A DNA stretch of 64,000 bases, from NCBI GenBank assembly GCA_009760855.2, contig WPIO01000034.1, positions 4,027,001 through 4,091,000 on the forward strand. The letters run 5' to 3'. Position 1 is the first letter of the stretch. Every line of letters begins with the position of its first letter. The position numbers and the translations under genes are program-made. This DNA comes from Cristatella mucedo. Taxonomy: Eukaryota; Bryozoa; Phylactolaemata; Cristatellidae. Shown here piece by piece: positions 1 through 10,989 of this stretch. The notes below the pieces were generated by a model, which worked only from the letters and a program-made list of their open reading frames with translations, did no database searches and was not told where the DNA came from.

Positions 1-99
1 TAGCGTTCCTCGCTGTACTTGCTGTATCCATGGATAATCCTCTTTGCGCTCATGCGCTTCCTGAAATTAAAGGCCATCTGATTCATCCTGTTTATATAG

Positions 100-243
100 A
101 AATATAAATATATATCAGCAGGAGAGCCTCACAGGCTATCACCCGCGCTTGCAGTGGGCAATAAAATATCGCTCACTGCAGGACTCGAACCCACGACCTG
201 CATCGTGAAGTCCGAGCACATTACCCCTGGGCTGAGACCAGGG
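100..243 (-). mobile_element. tRNA-headed SINE, family B
   Basis: Read on the minus strand, this has a Pol III B-box-like element (GGGTTCGAGTCCTGC, about 179-193). It is followed by the body shared with copies near 14.8, 24.8 and 36.2 kb: a GTGGGC..ATTTTATTGCCCACTGCAAGCG block, then an AGGCTCTC..GCTG block. The tail runs into AT-rich sequence. It is a SINE, not a functional tRNA, because no cloverleaf closes and the body repeats through the window. Confidence 0.6.
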
Positions 244-312
244 GCAAATTTGTACAGTTTATCATTAACCAATTAAAAATTTTCCGTTGCTGTATATTTA
301 AAGGGCTTAGAG

Positions 313-500
313 CAGTCGTTCTCAGCCTGTGGGTCGCGACCCCTTTCGGGGGTCGAACGACACTTTCATAGGGGTCGCCTAAAACCATCGGAAAACACGC
401 ATTTCCACATCTTTTGCATAATAATTTCATGTTTGGGTGTCGCCTTAACATGAGGAACTGTATCAAAGGGTCGTGGCATTAGCAAGGTTGAGAACCGCTG
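313..500. mobile_element. SPIN-like non-autonomous hAT element, copy 1
   Basis: The ends are inverted repeats: CAG-CGTTCTCA.CCTGTGGG at the left and GGTTGAGAACCGCTG at the right. The interior (GGGTCGCGACCCCTTTCGGGGGTCGAACGAC, then a block near TTTGGGTGTCGCC..ACATGAGGAACTGTAT) is shared with copies at 10.8 and 53.1 kb. Flanking octamers gcttagag and gctttgag match at 7 of 8 positions, as expected for an 8-bp hAT target duplication. There is no transposase frame. The end and interior motifs match my memory of the SPIN (SPACE INVADERS) family. Confidence 0.8.
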
Positions 501-508
501 GCTTTGAG

Positions 509-2231
509 GAAAATGTGCCGTATTTTACCATGTACAAGCCCCGTTTTCCAAAATTTGGGGTCAGACAATGGAAAGAGGGTTTACACATGGGTGGCTACTT
601 TTTTGCTTTAACATTGCGCCATACAACGTACCTGTTTTGAATGCATATCCGGTATTTGAATGCATTTTGAATGCATTTCTGGCATTTCAAGTGCCATTGA
701 CTGAACGAAGGTGACGCAGTCTGCGAAGACAGCGACGACGACAATGATGACAGCGGAGTTTCGACCAAAGTTCAAGCCTCTGGCGTGAACTAGGAAGATG
801 GAGAGAGGGTACCATCGCCATTCCTTATGAAGAGGGTAGTGAGTGACACGAGTGATTACCATGTGTCTCGATATTGTTTATTTCCTCCAGTTATTCAATA
901 AAAATATTTTCCGAAAAATTTGGGGGCTTACACATCAGTGGGCTTATACACAGTAAGGTACAGTAGTTCGCTTGGGGCGCTATAAAATGTTTATTTTTAT
1001 CATAAAGATAAGAAAATAAAAATAATACTGACTAGTTGAGGTCAGTGCTCCCTTTAAATTTCCGTGAATTCAGTTGGTCATCAACAAGAAGCTGCGATTG
1101 TGAGCACATAAGGAGAGGCATTTAATTGTGCTATTGCAGCGTAAAGGAAGCGGACTTCGAAACCTGGCTGCCCTGCTGCGGTACGCCGGAGCTACCAGGA
1201 ACGAGAAGGTGGATCATTTAGCGATTTGTGACCAGTAAGAGCAGGTAACGCCTACTCCACACGATACAGGGCTTGTTTTTTAATTTAATGACGCCGGTAA
1301 TTCCATAGTGGGAAGGCTTCAAAAAGATTTCAAATATGCTATGAGTGAATATAATCAAAAGTAATATGAGTGACCGGAACTGGAGCGCTCAGGAATGACT
1401 CGGTTAATGCCTCTGTAGCCACCATCTTTTGACATCTTGAAGATTCAGCCTAGTGGAGGTGCGCCCACGGAAACGTTCTTCAGACTCCGTTTAAATAGAA
1501 ACTGGTAGCTCTCAATTATGCGAAACAGCAGCTGTAACCCCGAGGTCGCGCCACCTCGCGGGCTCGTTCAGTGCAGCTAATAAGGAAATTAATTGCCCCC
1601 TCGGGGCGGCAAAAATTGGTTCGCTGTGCGGAAGAGCTAAGTAGCACTTAAATGAAAAATAATAAACCTCATCTCTGAAGTTCGCTGAGCGCGCCACCCA
1701 GCCTCGAGCTCTCGCGTCTTGAAGGTAAGTTCGTCGTCGCCACCGCCTCGAACTGGGCTCCGAGGACGCTTCCGCCTGCTGGCCTCGCTTCCGCCCGGCC
1801 TCATTCACGAAGGCCTCGCGCTTTCGAGGAGAAGGATCAAAGCTATCCATTCCTACCGATGATGAGATCGTCCCTCCGCGGGAAATGAAAGCCTCAAATT
1901 CTCGTGAAGAATGATGTGCCTGCATGCAGAGGAAGCGCATGCGATGAAGAAAGGCTAACTCGAAATGGGCTCAGCCAATTTTTTCTCGGAAATTGGAAAA
2001 GCTATCTCTCAAAATGGGCTCAGCCAGCGTATATCGTGTGACAGTGTGATCGTGCAACCTGCAACAAATCTGCGTGTCCAGCTCCAAAGTGACGCGTCTC
2101 TAGACGACAGCATCAGTACTTCAGTCAAGTCTGCTTAGTTTCAGCTGCGTTAACATTGCAAAAACTGTCCTGCTTTGACAGTAATAGCACTTCCAAGTTG
2201 ATCCGCGCATTTTTTAAATCCCGTATCCACT
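509..2231. other. No gene recognised
   Basis: Unique-looking sequence of mixed composition. The open frames at 608-862 and 1512-1940 (minus) have no recognisable domain, signal peptide or splice context, so I do not call them. Confidence 0.5.
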
Positions 2232-2243
2232 TCTCTCTCTCCT

Positions 2244-2296
<53 letters not shown>

Positions 2297-2358
2297 CTCT
2301 CTCTCTCTCTCTACATGTCTTTGTCTGTCCGTCCGTCTGTCTGTATGTCTGTCTGTCT
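2232..2358. repeat. CT microsatellite with TCTG tail
   Basis: A nearly pure (CT)n runs to about 2312. It is followed by an imperfect (TGTC)n tract with GTCCGTCCGTCTGTCTGTATGTCTGTCTG. Open frames here are simple translations of the repeat. Confidence 0.95.
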
Positions 2359-2816
2359 CTTTCGCCTGCGCTCGCTCGCTCTCTCCCCTTCTCTCCCATC
2401 TCCTTTATTTCTTTCTCATTTCACTCCATTTCTCTCTTTCCTTAGCCAAGTAGTCCATTGCCTGGCAGTCCAGTAGACACCACTAGTTGAATATCAGATG
2501 GGGAGGTCAGGGATTCTGGGAGAAAGGGGTGTGGTAGTGCAGTCTACGGGATGCTCCCGGCCCCCCCCCCCAGGAGAGAGGCTAAGCTCTCTCCCTCCCT
2601 GGCCACCTGCCAAACCACCCGACTGCGGACTAGACTCCTTCGCATCCGAGTCACTCGTGCTGTATCTCAAAAGTTTCTGCATATTTTCACGTACGCCATA
2701 AATTTGTTATGCCTAAATAGGATAGAGGTCTTCTTTACACAAGCTCGACTTCGTTCGCTTCAAACAAATATGTTGGCTGGCTGCCAGTCGCTCGGCAGTC
2801 AATGAGTACATATTAT

Positions 2817-3101
2817 ATAGAGGTATATATTATATTATACAGAAGTTTATATAAATATATAAATATATACATATATACATATATAAATATGTAAATATAT
2901 AAATATGTAAATATATAAATATATAAATATATAAATATATAAGTATATAAGTATATAAATATATAAATATATTTATATATAAATATATGGGTATATAAGT
3001 ATATAAGTATATAAATATATGAGTATATAAATATATAAATAAGTATATAAGTATATAAATATATGCATATATACATATATAAATATATAAATATATATAT
3101 A

Positions 3102-3153
<52 letters not shown>

Positions 3154-3156
3154 CTA
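2817..3156. repeat. AT-rich array bounded by inverted ends
   Basis: About 340 bp of (TATAAA)/(TA) arrays. The outer edges are inverted copies: ATAGAGGTATATAT at 2817-2830 and ATATATATACCTCTAT ending at 3156. That symmetry suggests a fold-back element or a MITE filled with simple repeat, rather than a plain microsatellite. Confidence 0.75.
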
Positions 3157-5090
3157 TTGTGGGCGGCGGTGCCGGCCGGCCGGTCCGGAGACGGCGCACT
3201 TGTAACGACGACGCTGCAGCTGAACACCCTGAAGAGTGTTACCTTAATATTCAAGAGCCTGTGCACGAGCGCCGCGATCGCATCGCTCGCGGCATGACGA
3301 CTAACTTCCGATCGACCGGAACTTCGCCGCTAACGCGAAGTCTAAGCGAGAGCGCACGGGCGCTGCGGTTGTTCCCCCTCGACTCTGGACAACGAGCTCG
3401 ACAGCTGAGTCTGGATTACAAACAATGACCTTGGCCGGCTTGAATTATAACCGAGAGCTTACGAAATAGCCGCGATAAGCCGAAGCTTACGAGCAGCGTG
3501 CCGTATAAATGCGTACGAAAGTGACAAGCGTCTGACTTGCGACCTGGCTGCTATATATGTGGCTCGTGCCTGACCGCATTTGCTCTCTTGGAGCGACGGT
3601 CTGCTGGTCGCTGAGTCCTAGTGCTGAGCGCGAGCTGCGGTTCGTGCCCGTGAGCGAGTCGGCGGGAAGTCGCCCGCTGCATCAGCCGCAACGCGCAGGC
3701 TATTGCTGCGCTTTTTTCTAATACGGCGGCGTCGCCGCTAGCGTTGCGAGCACACTATCGAGCGGCGCGCTGTCGCCGTCGGCGTACGACGACCACCCGG
3801 TCTTAGCTCGGTGCACGCGCTTCGCCGCTACCCGCTCCAGCGAGGGTCTCGCGGTCATAGGCAGCTGCGGAATGCGGCGGTCCCTGGAGCGCGGCCGACG
3901 GACGGGCGGCGGCGGCGCACTCTTTAATTGCGCCGCCGCTGCAACGTAATCGAATTGCCGCGCCGAAGCCGCCGGAGCCGCCGCGCGCTCGGGAGGGAGA
4001 GCGATTCTGCAAGCGCCGGCTCGCGAGAGCTTGGCGGGGCGTGAGCGCCGGCTGCGCCGCGGCCTCCTCGGTCGGCCAGAGGTGGCGACTGACGCTTGCA
4101 CTCCCGTTGGCGTTTACCTTAACCGCCCGAGGAGGGAGCGAAGGCAGTGGTGGCTGCTCTCTGCATTTCAGCTCAGAACCTTCGAAATGCTAAACAGATG
4201 CCGCGTGCGCATCGCTTGATGGGCACCAAATGCCCTTCGAAAATGGGATTTTTTTCAAGCTGTTTATCGAGAGGGAGAGTAGTATTTTTAGACCGGGTCA
4301 CGCAAGCCAGCCGAGTCACACGGGGCGCCTTGAGGTGCGGTACAGAGGTCTCTCTAAAGACGGCTTCGCAATTAGCTTCTCGGTCGGCGCTCTTTCGGCG
4401 CGGAAAAGCAGACTTCCCCAAGGGATGGGATTTAATTAAGACATTTTTTAAAAGACCCGTGGAGCTCGTATCATCGATCGCCGAGTCGGCAGCGCTGCAC
4501 TAGCCAGCAGGTAGCGTTCTCCTCGCAGCACGCGAGAATGGAGAACGCCAGCAGCAGAATCGGACGAGAAAAATGGCTGCGCCGCGCCAGCGGCCGGCGA
4601 CCGGCTGCTGTACCTCCAACCGGTCGTCGGCCGCTGGTTTTCCCTTCGTGCTCGAAATAGCAGCGAGCAGCAAAACACAGCCATCAGCTGATAGAAACGG
4701 AACTATGCGCCGCCGCCGCCGCCGCGTGACGCATGACGCACCTCGGTCCACGGAGCCGAGATCGCACGCACGCACGCACGCACGCACGCTGCTGGCTCTT
4801 TCCTCCGTATCCTTAGCCGTATAATACAACGACGCGCGCTCGCACTCAAAGCTAAGTAAAAAAGTGAGTCTCGGAGGAAAGTTTCCGTTAAATTTCCAGG
4901 GTCAAGCGATTGACCAGCGCGGCTATAATAGCGAGTCATCTAAAAGCGACGCAGCTGCTGTCCTACCGTTCGCAGAGCCATCGAATAAGACCGGACGTAC
5001 GAAGCTGCTGCTGCGGGACCCAGGCCGCGGGTCGAACGGCAGGCAGTTTGCCCCTCAATGAGCCGCTGCTACTCTACATGCCTGCGCGCC

Positions 5091-5136
<46 letters not shown>

Positions 5137-5341
5137 CGCCGCGCTCGTGTGAGAATTACGGCCCTTGGCGGGCCTCGACTGACGACCGACCGTTTTACCC
5201 GACGCGTTCAAGGTGCTCTCGTTATAAATTTCCACACATGTGACTTCTTTAATTTATTTAATTTATAATGTATTGGTTTTATACTATAATATATATTTTA
5301 TATTTTATATTATTTCTATATAATATACTACATACGATACA

Positions 5342-5373
<32 letters not shown>

Positions 5374-7259
5374 TAATATATATATATATATATTAATATA
5401 ATAATAAAAATATATACTAGTACAGTATAATGTATTTCTTAATTTTTTTTACTTATTTAATAACATAAAGAATGCTTTGGCTATAAACCCCCAGAGAAGG
5501 CAGGCGACGGCAGCTGCTCTGGCGAAGCGCGCCGCCGGCCGTCGCAACGAAGCGACTCAAAACGTCGACACCGACACGTAGCGTCCACGGGGACCAACGA
5601 CCCTAACCGCACGCGCCGACAGCGCTGTCCTGCCGGACGTTTAAGCGTCCAACTGATGCTTTTATTTGCGTCAAATTCACTAATGCCAGGCATCTGCTGA
5701 TACCCGATACTTTGAGTTTCCCTTACGTTTTCGGGCAGAGCTATCGATAAGTTCAGATCCGCCTAACAAACCGATACGCTTTGCTTAGAAATAAAGCACT
5801 TCCGTACGAACGATCGGTAGATATAAAGTATCAGCGGGTCCGTGTACTTGAACTTGGAACATCACCAGCATTTCACGCCTGCTAACGACACCTTCTACTA
5901 TACTATGCACAGAAAATCGCTTCAAGCTTAAATTATGGTTAGCTTTATGCCGTAAATACGGGCATCGCTACAAGCCGTGCTCTAGCGCGTCGATACTTTT
6001 CGCGCGCGAAGCCTTCGACATGCAATGTCGTAAGCCTAATTGCAGTGGACTTCACGATCTGTGCCAAGCACAGGCCAGCGTAGTTAAAACTCCTACTTCC
6101 ATTACCACTCGCTGAACGCCCTCGGCAGCGTCTGGCATTTGGCATTGAACAGCGACAGTTTAAATATATCCTACAGACGATAATCATCGGTTACTATGGC
6201 CGACGGGTGGAATCTCTCAGGTCGGCCCTTACTGGTGTCCACAGACGTGATCAGTCAGCTGACACAATTTTCTGTCTTCACAACACTCGATCTATTCCAG
6301 TCTCGCACAAAGGATCCCAGTCGCCTAGACGGCATCTCTTTTGAGATGCACTTACCTTGCTAGGCTAGTCGGGCTAGTTTCGCCTTCACCTTCACTCCGT
6401 GCTCGGCACTCAGGTAACTCTGACTTTTGAGCGGCCTCACAGCGAGCAGCCACAAGTCATTCTGCAAGTCTGCGACACTGATGCCACACGCAGGCCAGCG
6501 CGGCTCCTCCAAAATGGATGCCTCCTCCAAAATGTATCCTCCACTTTACGCTTCGCTGACTGTTTACAATGCGAGTTTGCTATGCAAACCGGCTCGAGCG
6601 GGCTTTTAACGCGCTGCCAGGGGGAAGCGTCAAGCCGACCAATCGATCAATCGATCGCCGCCAGTCATCTGGGAGCCGGAAGGTAGACGAGGTCGCGCAG
6701 CCAGGATTTGGTGTAGAGGTTAATTAAACGTCAAACTCGCGGGGTGCGGCATTAGGTCGTGGCCCTAGTCTTTGAAATGCGACAGCAAAAAGCTCTCTAG
6801 CCGCAGTCAAATTTTTTATTCTTCATTCTGGGAGGAGCTAATACTATTCGCGCCCCGGCGCTCAACTTAGCAAGTCTCTTTTGACTCACTCATCTATAAG
6901 TAAAACATCCACCGCCCGGCGGCTCTGCCTGAGAAGGCTCAAGAACTCTAAATGCCCAGCTGCTACCGGAAGCACTATTGGAAGCTACCGAAAGAGGCTA
7001 ACGGGCTTTGTGAGAGACCCAAGGTTGAATAAATATCGCTCACTTGGCCCACTCAGTTGTTGGGCTAAAGCAACCGGAAACGATTTGGCCGGTTGCAAAA
7101 TTCCGTCTACGATTTGCTACTTTTAGTATCCGTAGGGTTGGGTCGTTTTAGCTGCCTGGAGAGCTAATTTAAAAAAGAAATTATATAGCTATTCCATTGA
7201 GCATTTTTCTGTGACCCTCTTGGCTTTAGGTCTCCTCTGGAGACAACAAGTGACTATAA

Positions 7260-7260
<1 letters not shown>
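3157..7260. other. CpG-rich stretch without recognised genes
   Basis: The segments 3157-4130 and 4450-5160 are dense in CpG and include a (GCC)n tract at about 5089-5135, then an AT array at 5341-5400. A TATA-like ctatatatgtggc sits at about 3551 above a GC-rich segment, and a tataaa at about 3504. None of these leads into a convincing coding frame. The islands may be promoters of non-coding RNA or of genes outside the window. Confidence 0.4.

Positions 7261-7309
<49 letters not shown>
7261..7309. repeat. (TA)n microsatellite
   Basis: A pure TA dinucleotide array of about 49 bp. Confidence 0.95.
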
Positions 7310-7312
<3 letters not shown>

Positions 7313-8289
7313 GCAGCCCGCGAAGACTTTCTGAGCTCCTCGCGATAAAAATTGAAAATGGCACCTTTTTAAACTAACGGCAGCCTCCTCTGGAAACTTA
7401 TTCTGACCGTTCGCACCGAAGGAGCGCCGCTCAGAAGGTTTGCTCAGACTCTTTACACAAATTGGTAGACGATATTTTCAGAGATTTGTAATAAAGATAG
7501 TAGGATATTTGTATAGAGCTCTCAGAGAACCTTGTCTCCTTCAAGGCACTTTACAAATGCCGCAAGGAGAGCGCCTGAATCTCTCAGCACCGACGAAGCT
7601 CCGCCCGGAAGTCCAGTCGCACGCTGCCTTCAAAGAAGCAAGAGACTGGCGCCCCGCTCCGAAAGCCCGACGCAGCGGCGCCTGCAAGGCTCGCTAACCG
7701 GCGGGTTTGTGCGCGCCTGTCAAAGCTCGTGAAGTCAATCGCGCGATTTCACTAAGCCCGCTCCTCCCGGTGCTACGCGCCGACGCTGCGGTAGACGCCG
7801 TTTGGTATGTTACCGCGGTTAAAGGCTCTTCTTTTGCTGCGTAAAAGTGACCGTTGAATCGTCAGCTAACCTCTGATTGCTTCATAAAAGCCGACCGAAG
7901 CGTTGCGTGCGATTGGCAAGGCGCCGGAGCCTTAGCAGTCGAGCTGGAGTTGCGCTCTCGTGGCTGCTTGGCGCCATACGAGTTGCCTTACGCCGCGGCT
8001 AGCGTTCTGGCAGCGCAGGTCCGTCCGCCTCCGTCGAGCACACTTCTCGACTCTATGGATGTGCACTTTCTTTGCGTGAAGGTTCGCTCTATTTTTTTTG
8101 CAGCCTCATCCTGCTACCGACGGCAGACCTGCGCGCATCGCATCGGCGCTGCGCGCTCGCAACTCGCAGGCCGCGACTGCCAGGCTCGGAGCTGCGCCTG
8201 CGGCCGAGATCTGCACACGAGCCACGAGCGAGCGCCGCGGTGTTTTCGGCCCGTCGTCCGGACGTGGAGGCCGCCACCTACGCACCGGC

Positions 8290-8331
8290 TGTAACGTAAC
8301 GTAATCCTGCGTAACGTAACGTAATCCTGTA
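8290..8331. repeat. Short tandem duplication, CGTAACGTAACGTAATCCTG
   Basis: The 20-bp unit occurs twice in a row (taacgtaacgtaatcctg, then the same again). CGTAA pentamers give it an internal substructure. Confidence 0.8.
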
Positions 8332-8690
8332 ACGCTATCTTGCGCTAGGGGCGAGGCCGAGGCGACGGTGCGCCGCTCCCGCGACGCCAGGTGCGCAGGC
8401 CGGTGCGAGCCGGCGGCTCCAGGCTTCGCTCGACGCTTCGCCGGCCCCTCGACGGGCCCTCGTAACGAGCGGAATCAGTTCGCGCGGAGCGAGGCGTCGC
8501 CTGGATGCGCCGCCTCGGGTGTTGCGTTTCACCGCTCCCGCCGCCGCCCGATCTGTGGCGGCGCGGGCAGCCGCCCGAGGTCAGATGCTCCGCGCGCTCC
8601 GTGCGCGCGCGCAGTCGCTCGAGCGAGCGAGCGAGCGGGCTGCTCCATCGCCGATCGCCGGAGCAGCGACCGACGCGAGCTGCTCTCCTC

Positions 8691-8691
<1 letters not shown>

Positions 8692-8768
<77 letters not shown>
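8692..8768. repeat. (CT)n microsatellite in a CpG island
   Basis: A pure CT array of about 77 bp inside highly CpG-rich DNA. It creates long spurious Leu-Ser and Arg-Glu frames on both strands. Confidence 0.95.
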
Positions 8769-8770
<2 letters not shown>

Positions 8771-9283
8771 CGGCAGCCTCTCTTTCGAGAGCGTCTCTCC
8801 CTGCCCCCCCGTAAATCTCGGCCTTTGTCGTCAGGAAGAAGTCTTCTGCCGCAGCGTCGGCGGTGGCGAAGTGCGCCCAGGTCACGAACACGTGAGTAGT
8901 GCCGCTTGAGCGTAGTCAGCGTCAGCCGCGTCGGCGCACGCGACCGCGACCGCGACTGAGTGCAGAGCAGAGCGGCCGCCGCCGCCGCGTGCTCAGCTCG
9001 CGGCTCTGCGGCGCACAAAGCCGAGGCTGATGTATAAATTGGTCGCGATCCGACACACACATACATGAATTGGTTTATTAAAATATGAATAGAGGAATAT
9101 ATATATATATATGTATATATATGTGTGTGTGTAAATCTACGTATGTACATAGACTGGCGCTGAGGAGCTGTTAAGAGAGCGTTGCACACAACTTGCTCGC
9201 GCCGCTCAAGTTTTGCTTTCGGTCGCGTGCTCTCGGAGCGAGCTAACGCGCCAATTAGAGCGGCAGCAGAAGCAGAGCCGTAA

Positions 9284-9321
9284 CGATCGGCCGCTGCTCT
9301 GCTCGGAGCAGCGGCCGATCG
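9284..9321. repeat. Perfect 16-bp inverted repeat, 6-nt loop
   Basis: The arms CGATCGGCCGCTGCTC and GAGCAGCGGCCGATCG pair fully around the loop TGCTCG. It lies in the CpG island about 700 bp upstream of the defensin-like gene. Confidence 0.85.
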
Positions 9322-10018
9322 CTCTCGTTCTCCGAGCCCTTAGCAGCATCAGCTAGCGACTCATTCCGTCACTGGCGGCGGTCCTGGTGGCAGACGACAG
9401 CGCGAAGCGGTTTCCGAACGTTGCGCGTCGATGGCGACATTCGCTTTCGCCTGCTCTTCCTCTTCGGCCTGCGTTCTCGCTAAAGCGTTCCGTAAATTAG
9501 CGGAAAGTAACTCGTCCATTTAACGCAGCTCAGGCGACTCGTAACGCCCAGCAGAGGCGGAGCCTTCGCGGCGAACAGCTGACGGCAGCTGTCCGCGTCC
9601 GCCGGCACAGCGACGCTTCCTCTGGAACAGCGCCTCCCAGCTTCAAAGATCTTTTCCCGGAACCGTTTAGCGCCCACCGCCGCCCAGAAATCCTCCGGGT
9701 GTGTATAGCAGCGAGGCCACAGCCGCCAGCGCCGCACTCGGCAAACCTCAAAGCCGCACTCGCGCCGGTCAACGTCCCGCGCGCAGCTTCGGCAGTCGGC
9801 GAAACCTCGCATCGCTTCCCCGAACTGCAGCAGCAACCGCAGCAGCAGCCGCGGGCCTTTCTCGCGCCGCCGCTGCCCTTTTCCCCGCGGGCGCGGCGCC
9901 CGCCTCGCGTCGTCCGAGCGATGGCCACGCCCCTATAGCCGCAGCGCATTTGCTTTCGCAGACGCTTCGAGCTTCGACTGAGCGCTGCCGCGGCAGCCTC
10001 GGCTCTTTCCGTTCGGCG

Positions 10019-10249
10019 ATGACGTCGTCGGCGCCTGCTCGAGCGTCCGCGAGGCTTCTGCTGGCTGCGCTGCTGGCGGTCGCCATCGTCTGCTTCGACG
10101 CGGCGAGCTCGGCGTGCTCGGACGCCAAGTGCAACTCGGCGTGCAAAGGCTACGGCTTCTTCTACTTCGGCCTGTGCTCGGTCAACCCCGCCGGCCAGCA
10201 GGCCTGTCGCTGCATCAGCCGCCTGCAGGCGATAACGACGAGGACGTGA
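10019..10249 (+). CDS. Secreted six-cysteine defensin-like (CS-alpha-beta) peptide
   Basis: A 76-residue frame. Residues 1-32 form a signal peptide: a short basic start, then the hydrophobic core LLLAALLAVAIV, ending at an AASSA-type cleavage site. The mature part has six cysteines at 33, 38, 42, 53, 63 and 65, giving C-x4-C-x3-C-x10-C-x9-C-x-C. The C-x3-C plus C-x-C layout is that of invertebrate CS-alpha-beta defensins, so an extracellular antimicrobial role is inferred from pattern only. The mature peptide is not strongly basic, so other secreted cysteine-knot roles remain open. The start chosen is the methionine directly before the signal peptide; the frame is open for about 100 codons further upstream. 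A GTGAGC donor-like site overlaps the stop (10246), so the last two residues could be replaced by a downstream exon. Confidence 0.6.
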   Translation: MTSSAPARASARLLLAALLAVAIVCFDAASSACSDAKCNSACKGYGFFYFGLCSVNPAGQQACRCISRLQAITTRT

Positions 10250-10794
10250 GCGCGGCCGGTGGCGACGCGCTCGCCGCCAGAGGGCGCTCCCGCTCGTTGC
10301 GGTCGACCCGAGAGAGAGAGCTCCGACCGTTGGAGGCCAGCGGAGCGGCGGACGAGAATGAGTGCGAGCGAGAGAGCGTGTCGGAGACAAGCAAGACAGC
10401 GTGCGACACTCGTCCGCGGGCGCCGTGGAAGCAGAGACACGCGGCTTGCGGCGAACGGCAAAGGCGGCGAATGGCAAAGGAAGGCGCTTGGGCGACGGAC
10501 GACGCGGTGGCGATTAGCCCGGCGCACGAGTCCGGAGGCCACATGACGAAATGCTGGTCAAGAGTTTCTCTGTTATTTATTGTTCCCGCCTTCTTTAAAA
10601 TAGAGCGTTAGTAGAACGAAACGAAAACTGGCCAGCTTCATATCCTTCTGCGCGGCATGCACGCTAGCTGAGCCGCGGATAGCTGCGCTACAGCCGCTGG
10701 CGCTTAAATCTAGCTGTCGCAGCTGCTGTGACGGGGCGCTGACCGACCGATAGTTGCCGAACAGACAACCGGACGTCTAATGTTCTCTCTAAGG

Positions 10795-10981
10795 CAGCGG
10801 TTGTCAACCTGTGGGTCGCGAGCCCTTTGGGAGTCGAACGACCCTTTCACAGGGGTCGCCTAAGACCATAGGAAAATGCGCATTTCTACACGTTTCGCAC
10901 AATAATTTTATGGCTGGGGGTCGCCACAACATGAGGAACTGTATTAAAGGGTCGCGGCATTAGGAAGGTTGAGAGCCACTG
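10795..10981. mobile_element. SPIN-like non-autonomous hAT element, copy 2
   Basis: It starts CAGCGGTTGTCAACCTGTGG and ends GGTTGAGAGCCACTG. The interior matches copies 1 and 3. The flanks ctctaagg and ctctcaag agree at 6 of 8 positions, consistent with a decayed 8-bp target duplication. It lies 546 bp downstream of the defensin-like frame and has no transposase. Confidence 0.8.
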
Positions 10982-10989
10982 CTCTCAAG

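Noticed and set aside
8529-8909. Ser-Leu and Arg-Glu repeat proteins on both strands
   Set aside because: Direct translations of the (CT)n microsatellite.
9530-10477. 315-residue minus-strand Arg/Ala-rich frame
   Set aside because: CpG-rich composition removes stops. There is no domain, and the plus strand has a signal peptide with defensin-like cysteines.
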